From the NCBI GenBank assembly GCA_025210735.1, contig JAOARD010000052.1, forward strand, positions 1 to 64,000: a DNA stretch of 64,000 nucleotides, given 5' to 3'. Under the pieces are notes generated by a model. It saw only the letters and a program-made list of their open reading frames with translations, was not told where the DNA came from and did no database searches. Position 1 is the first letter of the stretch; each line of letters begins with the position of its first letter. Below are positions 26,520 to 35,792 of the stretch, piece after piece. This DNA comes from Bacteroidales bacterium (GTDB lineage Bacteria; Bacteroidota; Bacteroidia; Bacteroidales; UBA6680). The translations under genes and the position numbers were made by a program.

Positions 26520-26609
26520 AGTTTATTTTTTCTTTTAAAGATCATCCAGAACTTAGCATTTTAAACATTCTCGTGTTTGCAAAAAACCTTTGATCATGCT
26601 TCGTTTCAT
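26520..26609 (-). repeat. Dispersed 90-nt leader element, copy D
   Basis: On the minus strand it begins ATGAAACGAAGCATGATC at 26609 and ends exactly at the nfo ATG. The core is more diverged (GCTAAGTTCTGGATGATC). The reading frame in its 3' half ([13 protein letters not shown]) stops at a TGA that overlaps the nfo start codon. Confidence 0.7.
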
Positions 26610-26645
26610 TTGTCATATAAACCTGTTAAGACAAACTATGTTCAT

Positions 26646-26735
26646 CTGTTTATATTGTTTTTTCATTTGTCAGACAGAACTTCGCATTATAATCATCTCT
26701 GTCTGTAAATAACTATCCTCATGTTCCCCTTTAAA
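26646..26735 (-). repeat. Dispersed 90-nt leader element, copy E
   Basis: Directly follows the stop of the LPP20 lipoprotein gene on the minus strand and stands in tandem before copy D. The core is GATGATTATAATGCGAAG, then TCTGTCTGACAAATG. Its mini-ORF (DDYNAKFCLTNEKTI) stops 4 nt before an ATG that opens only a 10-codon ORF. CAGACAGA and TCTGTCTG (26671-26678 and 26698-26705) can pair over 8 bp; this differs in sequence and position from the stem in copy B. Confidence 0.65.
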
Positions 26736-28074
26736 GACCTTTAAGTTTTCTTATCACCATAGGTAATACAACACCCTTTAGCTTACCGGTAAACTTCCTG
26801 TCTATAACCTTCATATTATCCGAAACAGACGCTGATCTTTCGCGTATCTCGTTATCGTAAATAACCTTTCCGTTGCCTTTAAACATTCTAAGCTCAACGG
26901 TAAGGTGCAGGTACGATTCATATCCCTGTCCCGATACATTTGAGCCTTCATCTATACTGAACACAACAACATGATCTGCTCTCTCCTCGCTGTACGACAT
27001 CTGGATATTATTCTCGCTAAAATAAGTTGCTATTGTATTCTTATTAGCCTTTGATACATCGCCACTGTAAATAAGCCACACTGTAGGCTTTGTTACGTTA
27101 AGTCTGAATTTCAATCCCGATGATATTACACCTTTCATCAAACCAGATATTATAAGATCTGTTGTTGACAGAGATATAAGCTCATCAAAATCAGGTGTTA
27201 CCTCTATAATCTCTGTATCATTCACAGATATAAGTCTGTCTATATAGGTTGATACCTTTCCCTCAACATCAGACATATCCTTATCTTTTGGCAGATACCC
27301 GGCAGTAAATTTAAACTTTACAGGTATCCCTGATAGTTTTTTACCTGTCTGTCTGTCAATAACATTAAATGTAAGTTTATATGGTTCAACACTACTACCC
27401 TCTTTAACACTAAGGCTTCGCATATCATGGTAAACATTAATTCGCGATGCTAAGTCTGATAGTTTATTAAACAGTTCGCCTGCAATATCAATCGATTTTC
27501 CGTTATCTTCAATCTTTGTGCTCTCAGCAAGATATGCGCGTATTGCAGATAAGCCTTGTATATAAAACTTAACAGCACGAGAGATATCCCCCTCTTTATC
27601 TGCCTGAAGTCCTGTTTTATATTTTCCAAGAGCAATCTCTGTTGCTTCGCGTTTTTTCTCTGCCTTTATACGGTAATACTCACTCTTCCTTATTCTGTAA
27701 TAACACCAGTAGTGCGTATCGTTCTGAAACTGCTCTACAAGTTCAGCATCATATAAAAAATCTTCTGACGATGCCTTTATCTGCTCAGTAAAGCTCTCAT
27801 ATATTCCTCTGTTATTCTCTGTTTTTGCCAATACCGATACACCCGATATATTTACAGCTATACCTGATGCCAGATCGGCAAGAGCATCTTTTCGTGCAGC
27901 CGACATATATGAATTTGGGGTTCCGTTTTTAAGCGAACTACCTATACCTAAAAAATACTCCGATGATGCCGGACGCTGTTTAAGCCATACCGGAAGTGGA
28001 GTCTCAACCTTTCTGGTTGTTGCACATGAGGTTACAATAACTATTAATAAAAGGTAAATAAATGTCTTCTTCAT
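26731..28074 (-). CDS. LPP20-family outer membrane lipoprotein
   Basis: 447 residues with lipobox IVTSC (Cys17). The N-terminal third is an LPP20/LipL46-like domain: PVWLKQRPASSEYFLGIGSS, then SYMSAARKDALADLASGIAV. The middle contains a helical TPR-like stretch (GKYKTGLQADKEGDISRAVK). The C-terminal part (VWLIYSGDVSKANKNTIATY) is beta-alpha and may resemble a CsgG/TolB-N-like fold. It starts 50 bp downstream of another leftward lipoprotein gene, and the two likely form one unit at the periplasmic face of the outer membrane. The family's function is not settled. Confidence 0.8.
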   Translation of the reverse strand: MKKTFIYLLLIVIVTSCATTRKVETPLPVWLKQRPASSEYFLGIGSSLKNGTPNSYMSAARKDALADLASGIAVNISGVSVLAKTENNRGIYESFTEQIKASSEDFLYDAELVEQFQNDTHYWCYYRIRKSEYYRIKAEKKREATEIALGKYKTGLQADKEGDISRAVKFYIQGLSAIRAYLAESTKIEDNGKSIDIAGELFNKLSDLASRINVYHDMRSLSVKEGSSVEPYKLTFNVIDRQTGKKLSGIPVKFKFTAGYLPKDKDMSDVEGKVSTYIDRLISVNDTEIIEVTPDFDELISLSTTDLIISGLMKGVISSGLKFRLNVTKPTVWLIYSGDVSKANKNTIATYFSENNIQMSYSEERADHVVVFSIDEGSNVSGQGYESYLHLTVELRMFKGNGKVIYDNEIRERSASVSDNMKVIDRKFTGKLKGVVLPMVIRKLKGL

Positions 28075-28123
28075 ATTCTTATAATTTCTTTTTAGATGTT
28101 GTATATAACCAGCATTTACATTA

Positions 28124-29488
28124 TTACATCTCAGGGTTATACATCTCTACTCGTTGTGCAATTCTATTTGCTGCATTTCTCAGAACATCTCTTCGCATAT
28201 CTTCAACGCTCTTAATGCTTCTCTTTGATCTGAACATACGATCGAATCTATTTCTCGATGAGTAGTCGTCATACACCTTATCCTCGTCGCTCTTACTCTT
28301 TTTATATTTCCAGTAACCCGGAACAAGCTCACCCTTCTCGCCATAATACAGCCCGTAATGCACTCTGTCTGTCATACTCTCATTAACAATATCGGCAGCA
28401 AGCACATCGCCTGTTTTTGTCGATACCATTTTGTAATCTACCTGAAAGTGTACTGCATTATCTTTCTTAACTTCAGTATATACAACCTTCTTATACTCAT
28501 AATATGTACTGGTTGTACCATCGCTGTTTTTCTTTAGCTTCTTTATCTTAAGATATGCCGGTTTCTCCTTCTTATGCAGTTTACCTCTGCGTACCTTAAA
28601 ACGTTTTATATCGCCACTTATCACAGCATCAATACCATCAAGCGATACCTTTCTAAGATCAATAGTACCATCGGCAAAGAATACCCCTTTGTTGTTAATG
28701 TACGACAAGTCTTTAACCTTATAAAATGGCGATTGTGTGTTTCCTATTGCATTAAGAACAACAGTCTGAAAGTTATTTCTGTTATATACTCCCCCATCTG
28801 ATGATGTTCTGAATGGTACAACTAATATTGTAATTGTAGCCTCTTCAAGCGCCTGACTCAACAGTGCCGATGTCTCTTTATATTCGCCTGCACCATTCTG
28901 CACCTCAACAAAACTGTAGTATGCCTTACGGAATCTTCCCGTATTCAGATCCTGTATTGCCGCACGATACATAGGTTCAAACTTAGCTACTGTATATTTC
29001 TGCTTTGCATCTTTATAGTTGCTGTCTATATTAAGTATCTCAGTAAATATTGTTAGTGCATTACTAAAATCTTCGCGGTTAAGTGCACCTAAAGCCTCTG
29101 TATATCGTTCCGACAGATATGATGAACTGGCATTTGAGTACCATGTATTGTACTTTGAATCAATTGTTAACTCAGCTCCAACAGCACTAAGTTTATCTCT
29201 GTACTCTTTAGCTTCTCTGTATGCATATACCGCCTCTTTTATCTGGCGTGTCTCCCATGCCGATTTAAATTTATTTAGTTTATCTGCAAGCACCATCTCT
29301 CCGTTCTTCTTTAAACCAATAAGAGCATCAATGTTCTTTCTGTTAGCTTTTACCGAAAGATAGTATAGATTTGCTGCCTCCTGATATAATCCGGCACGCT
29401 CTAATTCAACTGCTTTTTTTGCATATCTCTTTGATGCACAAGAGAACATCAGTAAAGAGAGTAATGATAAAAATAGAATTCTTCGCAT
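28124..29488 (-). CDS. TPR lipoprotein with CsgG-like C-terminus
   Basis: 454 residues from the ATG at 29488, chosen because it begins a proper lipoprotein signal (MRRILFLSLLSLLMFSC); the frame is open to 29521, but that adds charged residues in front. The N-terminal half is TPR-like (KAVELERAGLYQEAANLYYL, FSNALTIFTEILNIDSNYKD, RFRKAYYSFVEVQNGAGEYK). From about residue 220, ATITILVVPFRTSSDG begins a domain that resembles the CsgG family, known for curli export channels and related assembly lipoproteins. It pairs with the LPP20-type gene downstream. Confidence 0.78.
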   Translation of the reverse strand: MRRILFLSLLSLLMFSCASKRYAKKAVELERAGLYQEAANLYYLSVKANRKNIDALIGLKKNGEMVLADKLNKFKSAWETRQIKEAVYAYREAKEYRDKLSAVGAELTIDSKYNTWYSNASSSYLSERYTEALGALNREDFSNALTIFTEILNIDSNYKDAKQKYTVAKFEPMYRAAIQDLNTGRFRKAYYSFVEVQNGAGEYKETSALLSQALEEATITILVVPFRTSSDGGVYNRNNFQTVVLNAIGNTQSPFYKVKDLSYINNKGVFFADGTIDLRKVSLDGIDAVISGDIKRFKVRRGKLHKKEKPAYLKIKKLKKNSDGTTSTYYEYKKVVYTEVKKDNAVHFQVDYKMVSTKTGDVLAADIVNESMTDRVHYGLYYGEKGELVPGYWKYKKSKSDEDKVYDDYSSRNRFDRMFRSKRSIKSVEDMRRDVLRNAANRIAQRVEMYNPEM

Positions 29489-29543
29489 ATATAGTTTTTT
29501 TAGTTTATTTAACACATTCAATAAATATCATGCCACACTAAAG

Positions 29544-29882
29544 TTACTGTGGCGAAAAGATGAACACACCACACACTCCTGCAGCATCTTCAGTTGATCC
29601 AACAATATTACCTTCAGCTGTATAAATACCATCAAACGAATCTGCAAAATACTCAACATCGTCCTCTGCATTTATCTCTGTTCCTCTAAGTGTAATTTTA
29701 TTGTCTGATACCTCACCTTCAACCTTCTGTATAACAGTAAAGGGTTCTTCTCCGTCAGGATATTCAGTATACCTTAACTCCCCCTCAAGTTTGTTATCAA
29801 AATGCTTCAGATTCAATACTCCTACGTCCTTTCCTCCGTCAAACTCCTCGCTGTAACTCCAGTTACCGGTAAAATTAGTCAT
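29544..29882 (-). CDS. Hypothetical small acidic beta protein
   Basis: 112 residues from the ATG at 29882 (MTNFTGNWSYSEEFDGGKDV); the frame is open to 29915, but that prefix looks non-coding. The sequence is acidic and strand-rich (GVLNLKHFDNKLEGELRYTE, VEGEVSDNKITLRGTEINAE, SFDGIYTAEGNIVGSTEDAA), which suggests a lipocalin-like or calycin-like barrel in the cytoplasm; no signal peptide is seen. No family recognised. It lies 55 bp upstream of the TPR lipoprotein gene on the same strand. Confidence 0.65.
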   Translation of the reverse strand: MTNFTGNWSYSEEFDGGKDVGVLNLKHFDNKLEGELRYTEYPDGEEPFTVIQKVEGEVSDNKITLRGTEINAEDDVEYFADSFDGIYTAEGNIVGSTEDAAGVCGVFIFSPQ

Positions 29883-30043
29883 AATATTATCTGTTTTGCC
29901 AATCAAAAATAGCAAAATATATGCAACCTGTAATATATTGATTTACTGAGAAACCAATATTTAATGATTACTGTTATTATTTATAAGTAGTACAGTAAGA
30001 TAAATAAGACTATGGAGGATTATTTATTATAAGAGGTGTGCAT

Positions 30044-30829
30044 TCAGCTAAAGTCTCTGCCAACACGTTCAATACGAGTTAGTACTCCTGCTATTTCATT
30101 ATCAACGTTATCCTCAACAATTTTTCCTGATAAAAACTGATACGCTTTATACAGATTACTGAAACTCTTCTTAAGACCGTAGTTATTAAACGTTTTATCA
30201 ATAATCTTTTCCTGCCCCTTTGATACAAGCATATAGAGATACTCCTCTACCTGATCTCTATTATTTATCCTATAGTCGTAATCTTTCAGGAACCATTTTG
30301 ATACCCTGTGTGCATCATTATAAAGATTACCCCATAGATAAACGCTTGCTACAATATGAAAACCGGATGCTTTTATCTCCATATCATCCTCATCAGAAAG
30401 TATCATCTCTCCCTCTCTTGCAAAGGTGAGTGCTAAATCTCTCTTTTTAGGATCGTGATGATGAAGCAGCAGATATGCAGCCTCAAGAAAACAATCAGGA
30501 TTTCCGTATGCTATTGCTTGTAATATATTCTCCTCTGCATCCTGCATACGCGATTGCTCCCAGTTAATATGCCCCAGGAATTCAGCTGAGCGCGCTCTGT
30601 ACTCATCAATACCGGTACGCTCACATGAGAACACGCGTGAGAAGCAAATCCTTGCCTCGTCAAGATTATTGTATCGGCAATAATATATTAACCCTGTAAG
30701 GTAATCTGCCAGCGGATCATTACCTGTATATGTACATAATAACCCTAAAGCTTCTTCCCATCGCTCCTCCTGTATAGCTTTTATACTTTTTGAGATTGAC
30801 GATTTCATATCTTCATTACTACCTGACAT
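30044..30829 (-). CDS. TPR-like hypothetical protein
   Basis: 261 residues, helical, cytoplasmic, acidic. Repeated helix pairs with the TPR/Sel1 spacing are visible: IQEERWEEALGLLCTYTGND, DEARICFSRVF, INWEQSRMQDAEENILQAIA and IVASVYLWGNLYNDAHRVSK. It probably serves as a protein-protein scaffold. It is transcribed alone and leftward; no partner is obvious. Confidence 0.68.
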   Translation of the reverse strand: MSGSNEDMKSSISKSIKAIQEERWEEALGLLCTYTGNDPLADYLTGLIYYCRYNNLDEARICFSRVFSCERTGIDEYRARSAEFLGHINWEQSRMQDAEENILQAIAYGNPDCFLEAAYLLLHHHDPKKRDLALTFAREGEMILSDEDDMEIKASGFHIVASVYLWGNLYNDAHRVSKWFLKDYDYRINNRDQVEEYLYMLVSKGQEKIIDKTFNNYGLKKSFSNLYKAYQFLSGKIVEDNVDNEIAGVLTRIERVGRDFS

Positions 30830-30954
30830 ACCTTACTTTTATTAAAAAAATAACATTTTTTATTATTGCTCTATATTAAATATACATAATTAATAAGACT
30901 AAAACCATAGTATTTTTAATCAGTTTTACTTTTTTTTGCATTTTAATCTGCTTT

Positions 30955-30978
30955 ATGTATCAAAAAGTTCCGATACAT
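30955..30978. promoter_or_regulatory. Inverted repeat before the ATP-grasp gene
   Basis: ATGTATC and GATACAT (30955-30961, 30972-30978) are perfectly inverted with 10 bp between them, 125 bp before the ATG at 31103. This could be an operator or a hairpin; no T-run follows. Confidence 0.35.
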
Positions 30979-31102
30979 CTAAGGGTTTAATTATTCAGGA
31001 TATTACCTGATGAATAGCTGTAATTATTAATTTTGATATTAACGATAGATAATTATTGACCGCACATGGTCAAATATCTTAACTATCAGCATAACGACAA
31101 AT

Positions 31103-32335
31103 ATGTCTGACAATATATATACATATAATCCTACATGCGAGATTGAGGTGGCAAACAAGAGTGTTATATATACACCTAAACCTGCTTTCAGAATATTTAA
31201 AAACGATCTGGCAGCAATTATGGCATATTTTGCCGATAGTAACGACTATGTTATTACTCCAAATATTCCATCTGAGTTGTTTTTGAAAAAACTGAAGTGT
31301 GTGTACAAAGAAGCACCTCTGTTTATTAATATTGATGATTTAACCAAAAAGATATCAAAGAAAGAGATTAAGGTAAATGAATTAAAACCCTGGGGATGGA
31401 GTGGTCATATACACAGAGAGTATGAGTATATCATATCTGAATGTTCAGACCATTTCAGAAACAGTCCGAATGGAAGTTGGAGTATCAGACATAAAGATTT
31501 GCACTCAAGAGCATCTGCACTGAATATCTTAAAAAAGATAACTACAAACAACTCTGTTAAAGGGCTTATTCCTGATAAACATCATCCGGTAATATGTAAA
31601 GATCATAAAGATATTGAACGAGAGGTACAACTGCATCATGAGATAATCTTAAAATCGCCATGGAGTTCGTCTGGCAGAGGTATACAGACTGTAAAAAATG
31701 GTGATTACATACAGACTATAAAACAGTGGGCTACAGGAATACTGAGAAGTCAGGGGTTTGTAATGTCTGAACCCCGGTTTAATAAGGTACTGGATGCTGC
31801 GCTACAGTTTAATATAAAGTCGGAATCAGAGATTGAATATCTGGGATATACGGCATTTAAAACAAATAGCAAGAATGCCTATTGTGGTAACTATTTAAAT
31901 CCAGATAATGTTAAAGAGATTCAGGAGCCGCTAAAATTCCTGAATAATCTGATAGATTCAGGATTGGTAGAGACTATTACAGGAGCTTTAAAGGGTAGTA
32001 TATATACAGAGCTGCACAGAGGTGTTATTGGTATAGATACCCTAATATATAACGATGAGGATGGCAATATGGTAATAAATCCTTGTATGGAGATTAACTG
32101 CCGCTACAATATGGGTACGCTTGCTTTAGCTTTACAGAATATGGTTCACGAAAAATCGTACGGAACACTTTATGTAGAGCAATCAGTAAATGAGACTCCT
32201 CAGGACATGGAGGGACGATTATCTGCTAAACACCCTCTGTATTCAGAGGGTGACAAGATAAAAAAGGGTTATTTTCCGCTTGTTGATCACTCACTGTGTA
32301 AACAGTATGTTGCTTATATAGTTGTTAACTGTTAG
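31103..32335 (+). CDS. ATP-grasp fold protein of unknown substrate
   Basis: 410 residues without signal or membrane segment. Two ATP-grasp marks are visible. One is a nucleotide-binding loop, KSPWSSSGRGIQ (from K184), where Lys plus a Ser/Gly-rich turn is typical. The other is the metal-binding E-x-N-x-R near the end (PCMEINCRYNMG; E330, N332, R334). The enzyme should ligate a carboxylate to an amine or thiol by way of an acyl-phosphate. The N-terminal 150 residues (KPAFRIFKNDLAAIMAYFAD, YVITPNIPSELFLKKL) match no pre-ATP-grasp domain I know. No biosynthetic partner is adjacent, and the product cannot be guessed. Confidence 0.7.
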   Translation: MSDNIYTYNPTCEIEVANKSVIYTPKPAFRIFKNDLAAIMAYFADSNDYVITPNIPSELFLKKLKCVYKEAPLFINIDDLTKKISKKEIKVNELKPWGWSGHIHREYEYIISECSDHFRNSPNGSWSIRHKDLHSRASALNILKKITTNNSVKGLIPDKHHPVICKDHKDIEREVQLHHEIILKSPWSSSGRGIQTVKNGDYIQTIKQWATGILRSQGFVMSEPRFNKVLDAALQFNIKSESEIEYLGYTAFKTNSKNAYCGNYLNPDNVKEIQEPLKFLNNLIDSGLVETITGALKGSIYTELHRGVIGIDTLIYNDEDGNMVINPCMEINCRYNMGTLALALQNMVHEKSYGTLYVEQSVNETPQDMEGRLSAKHPLYSEGDKIKKGYFPLVDHSLCKQYVAYIVVNC

Positions 32336-33569
32336 GTTTCTTTGAGTGCAATACAAAACGAGTAATCTCAGGTGGCATCCCTATGCGTGCCGGGAATCCA
32401 ACATATCCTAAACCAACATTTACATATAGTTTAACATCATCAGATCCGTACAGCCCTCCCCAATAGTCGTACTTTAACGATGCCGGACTATACAGTTTAC
32501 CCCTGAACCTTATACCCGTCTGCATACCATGTGAGTGTCCTGCCAAAGTTAATTCAACATCGCTCTTTCCTTCAATATTCGACTGCCAGAAATCTGGATC
32601 GTGCGACATTAATATCTCAAATGCCCCATCTCCTACACCGTTGCGCGTTTTGGCAAAATCGCCATATTGCGGAAATGGTGGTAGTCCCCAGTTATCCATA
32701 CCAAGTATATATATAGATGTATCTCCTCTTGTTATCGCTCTGTTCTCATTCTCAAGCAGGTCAAACCCCATACCTGTAATCTCTTGCTTAAGCTGATCAA
32801 ACCCTGTCTGTTTGTCCTCTGCACTATCCCACTTTACATAATCGCCATAGTCATGGTTACCAAGTATCGCATATTTACCATCCTTAGATGTTATACCAGA
32901 AAGTATATCTGTAAGTCCATCAAGTTCTCTTGCATCTTTTGTTACCATATCGCCCGTAAAGAGTACAACATCGGCGTCGGTACTATTTATAATATCTACG
33001 GCCTTCTGCAATTTACCTGGGTTAGCTGCATATCCTCCAATATGAAGATCAGATATCTGTACAACCACATATCCATCAAACTGTTCCGGCAGATTCTCAT
33101 AGTACAGATCTACATCATTTACCTTGAAATTCCATCTGCCAATTACAACTCCATACACAATTGCTATAATTGGCATAATAGATACAGTCTGACTCATTAC
33201 CCTGAACAGGTTACTTCCGGGTTTTACTCTCCCTTCAAAAGCATATCTTATTAGTCTGGCTGTTCCTGATATAAGATAAAAGATAAGCAGAAAAGCTTTA
33301 TATATAAACCAGGATAGTACAACTGCAAAACCAGAGAATAGTAATCCCAGCCATTTTGGCGATATTATATGTTTGTGTGAAAGAAATGTAAAAATTAATA
33401 TAACGTAACATACAATGTTAAACACTTGTACTGACCTGTAAAATACTCTCTTATTTTTGTAGGGTCTTAAAAAATACCTGAACACCAACAAATCCTGAAC
33501 AAACAAAAACAGTACTAATGCTAAAAGCATAAATATTAATCTTACCATAATAACATAAGTTTGCGACAA
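32325..33569 (-). CDS. Membrane metallophosphoesterase
   Basis: 414 residues. The N-terminal 160 residues hold about five membrane helices. The rest is a calcineurin-like phosphoesterase with all five metal blocks: VVQISDLHIGG, VVLFTGDMVTKD, AILGNHDYGD, MSHDPDF and LAGHSHGMQTG. The YkuE/YaeI-like family hydrolyses phosphoester bonds, often of lipids such as UDP-diacylglucosamine-type or phospholipid substrates; the substrate here is not shown. Its 3' end overlaps the convergent ATP-grasp gene by 11 bp. Confidence 0.92.
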   Translation of the reverse strand: MSQTYVIMVRLIFMLLALVLFLFVQDLLVFRYFLRPYKNKRVFYRSVQVFNIVCYVILIFTFLSHKHIISPKWLGLLFSGFAVVLSWFIYKAFLLIFYLISGTARLIRYAFEGRVKPGSNLFRVMSQTVSIMPIIAIVYGVVIGRWNFKVNDVDLYYENLPEQFDGYVVVQISDLHIGGYAANPGKLQKAVDIINSTDADVVLFTGDMVTKDARELDGLTDILSGITSKDGKYAILGNHDYGDYVKWDSAEDKQTGFDQLKQEITGMGFDLLENENRAITRGDTSIYILGMDNWGLPPFPQYGDFAKTRNGVGDGAFEILMSHDPDFWQSNIEGKSDVELTLAGHSHGMQTGIRFRGKLYSPASLKYDYWGGLYGSDDVKLYVNVGLGYVGFPARIGMPPEITRFVLHSKKPNS

Positions 33570-33671
33570 AAATAGGTAAATTATGTTATAGATTCCTTAA
33601 AATCAATAAAAGAGCAATCGCACTTTTTTGCGAATTGAGTGTTTATATATAGGACTAAACAATTTATTAGT

Positions 33672-34223
33672 ATGAACATACAACCGAGACTCAATTTTAA
33701 TATCAATTATTTTATAATATTTATAGCCATTATTATGCTAAATAGCTGTATGCAAACAAAAGAGCTACCCGTTGTTAAGAATCTGGATATAAAAAAATAT
33801 TCAGGTAAATGGTATGAGATTGCCAGATTGCCAAACAAATTTGAAGAAGGACTCAAGTGTGTAACCGCCAACTATACAATAAAGGAGAATGGTAAAGTTA
33901 TTGTGGAGAACCGGGGTGTATATATTAACGACTCAACTAAAACAGATTATGCTAAAGGTATCGCATGGCAACCAAATTCAGATACTCCTGCAAAACTAAA
34001 GGTACGTTTCTTCTGGCCATTCAGTGGTAACTATTGGGTACTTGAAATAGATTCTGATTACACATACGTTCTTATTGGCGAACCAAAACGAAAGTACATG
34101 TGGATTTTGAGCAGATCAAGCAAACTGGACGATAAGATATATAATATGTTATTGGTTAAGGCAAGGCATCTTGGTTTTGATACAGATATGCTGATAAAAA
34201 CAGAGCATGATTGCGAACTGTAA
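33672..34223 (+). CDS. Bacterial lipocalin lipoprotein (Blc-like)
   Basis: 183 residues from the ATG at 33672, chosen because it directly precedes a lipoprotein signal with lipobox MLNSC; the frame is open to 33639. The lipocalin signature is complete: YSGKWYEIARLPNKFEEGLK, then CVTANYTIKENGKVIVENRG, LKVRFFWPFSGNYWVLEIDS and YMWILSRSSKLDD. Outer membrane lipocalins bind fatty acids or lysophospholipids and help membrane repair. It lies 12 bp before the epimerase gene, probably in one transcript. Confidence 0.92.
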   Translation: MNIQPRLNFNINYFIIFIAIIMLNSCMQTKELPVVKNLDIKKYSGKWYEIARLPNKFEEGLKCVTANYTIKENGKVIVENRGVYINDSTKTDYAKGIAWQPNSDTPAKLKVRFFWPFSGNYWVLEIDSDYTYVLIGEPKRKYMWILSRSSKLDDKIYNMLLVKARHLGFDTDMLIKTEHDCEL

Positions 34224-34235
34224 AACTATAATTAC

Positions 34236-35153
34236 ATGAAAAACAATTCGTCTGACAGACAGAACATACTTATAGCAGGTGGAACAGGATTCATTGGCAG
34301 AGAGTTAACTAAGATGCTTTTGGAGAGAGGTTACAATGTATCGGTTTTAACCAGGCGTTTACTAAAAGACAGCAACATAAAATACTACCTGTGGAATCCG
34401 GACAAACACATTGTTGATGATAGTGCTTTTACAGATACTGATTGTATAATAAATTTGACTGGTGAAAATATTGGCGATAAGAGATGGAACAGGAAACAAA
34501 GAGAGAAGATTGAAAAAAGCCGTACTGACAGTATAAAGTTGCTTACAGAACATGCCGTTAAGTACAGTATTAATACAATAATATCTGCTTCGGCAATTGG
34601 TTATTACGGTACAAAAACAAGCCCAACAATATTTAACGAGGAATCTGAACCAGGAGATGATTTTCTTGCAACTGTATGCAAAAAATGGGAAGAACCAGTA
34701 AACAACTTAAGTAACAAAGATATAAGAACAGTAATAGTAAGAACAGGCGTTGTTTTGGGAAAAAATGGTGGCACAATAAAAAAACTAAAACCTATGCTCA
34801 ACAAACATATAGCTACCATTATGGGGTCTGGTTTACAGTATGTGCCATGGATACATATTACAGATTTATGTAATATATACATAAAAGCTATTGAGGACAT
34901 AAATTTGCAAGGTATATTTAACGCAACTGCTCCCGAACATATTACAAATATAGATTTCACAAAAGCACTCAATAAACATAATTGTAAAAAGAGTGTAATC
35001 ATAAGAATTCCAGGATTAGTTTTCAGAATAGCCATGGGTAAAATGTCATCGATAGTACTTAAAGGCAGCCGTATTAGTTCCGATAAGATCACAACCAGAG
35101 GATATACTTTTATATATAATGATATAAACTCTGCTCTTATTAATCTGCTATAA
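34236..35153 (+). CDS. TIGR01777-family NAD-dependent epimerase
   Basis: 305 residues of the extended short-chain dehydrogenase type. The Rossmann glycine motif is ILIAGGTGFIGRELTKMLLE. The family-specific features are NLTGENIGDKRWNRKQREKI, SASAIGYYGTKTSPTIFNEE and VRTGVVLGKNGGTIKKLKPM, and the C-terminal DUF1731-like part. Its reaction is unknown; related proteins exist in most bacteria (YfcH, SulA-like). It follows the lipocalin gene by 12 bp. Confidence 0.92.
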   Translation: MKNNSSDRQNILIAGGTGFIGRELTKMLLERGYNVSVLTRRLLKDSNIKYYLWNPDKHIVDDSAFTDTDCIINLTGENIGDKRWNRKQREKIEKSRTDSIKLLTEHAVKYSINTIISASAIGYYGTKTSPTIFNEESEPGDDFLATVCKKWEEPVNNLSNKDIRTVIVRTGVVLGKNGGTIKKLKPMLNKHIATIMGSGLQYVPWIHITDLCNIYIKAIEDINLQGIFNATAPEHITNIDFTKALNKHNCKKSVIIRIPGLVFRIAMGKMSSIVLKGSRISSDKITTRGYTFIYNDINSALINLL

Positions 35154-35249
35154 AATCCATTTTTAATTAACCGTTATTATATATGATGTTATGATTTTTT
35201 GTATGTAATTTTATTACGAATAAACATTTTTAATCTAATACAAAGAGTT

Positions 35250-35606
35250 ATGAAAAAATTACTTGTAACATTTTTATGCTTTACAGTTCTGGGTTTAATG
35301 TACGCTAGCAACTGGAATCCTCCAAAACCAGATCCTAATGAGAGTGCTGATTTTAAAAGAGGAGTAATATGGGGATATGATGTACACTATGCCTTTGGTT
35401 TTGAGCGCGGTGTAAATAATGATTTTCCTGGTTTCCCATCAGAAGATTTATATCCTTACCATGTATACAACAGTAACACAGCTGATTTTCAAAGAGGTTT
35501 CTACTCTGTTGATATGATTGATGCTATTATGGATGGTTACAAAGATGGCAGAAAATCAGGCAACGGCGGTGGCGGAGGCAACAACGGAAACAGTGGTCTC
35601 GAATAA
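35250..35606 (+). CDS. Small secreted protein with glycine-rich tail
   Basis: 118 residues from the ATG at 35250, which starts a clear signal peptide (MKKLLVTFLCFTVLGLMYAS). Two similar segments follow, ADFKRGVIWGYDVHYAFGFE and ADFQRGFYSVDMIDAIMDGY, so the mature protein is a tandem of one short motif. The tail is a Gly/Asn run. I recognise no family. A terminator follows closely. Confidence 0.7.
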   Translation: MKKLLVTFLCFTVLGLMYASNWNPPKPDPNESADFKRGVIWGYDVHYAFGFERGVNNDFPGFPSEDLYPYHVYNSNTADFQRGFYSVDMIDAIMDGYKDGRKSGNGGGGGNNGNSGLE

Positions 35607-35630
35607 GAAAATATATAAAACTCACATATT

Positions 35631-35658
35631 GGGGTGCCTTAGCGGGCGCCCTTTTTTT
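35631..35658 (+). terminator. Intrinsic terminator
   Basis: GGGGTGCC pairs with GGGCGCCC (G-U tolerated) around a short TTAGC loop, followed by seven T; 25 bp after the stop of the small secreted protein gene. Confidence 0.9.
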
Positions 35659-35792
35659 GTGCAAAAATTAAAACAGTACGGAACTTTGTTATTTTATTAA
35701 CGTATAAAAGCCTGTCAATAGTAAAATACATATTGTAATGATATTTGCATACGTATTATACTACACAAAGTAACTAACTTAAATTAATATTT

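Noticed and set aside
32228..32254. Hairpin CACCCTCTG / CAGAGGGTG
   Set aside because: It lies inside the ATP-grasp coding sequence, over ordinary codons, and no gene ends there.
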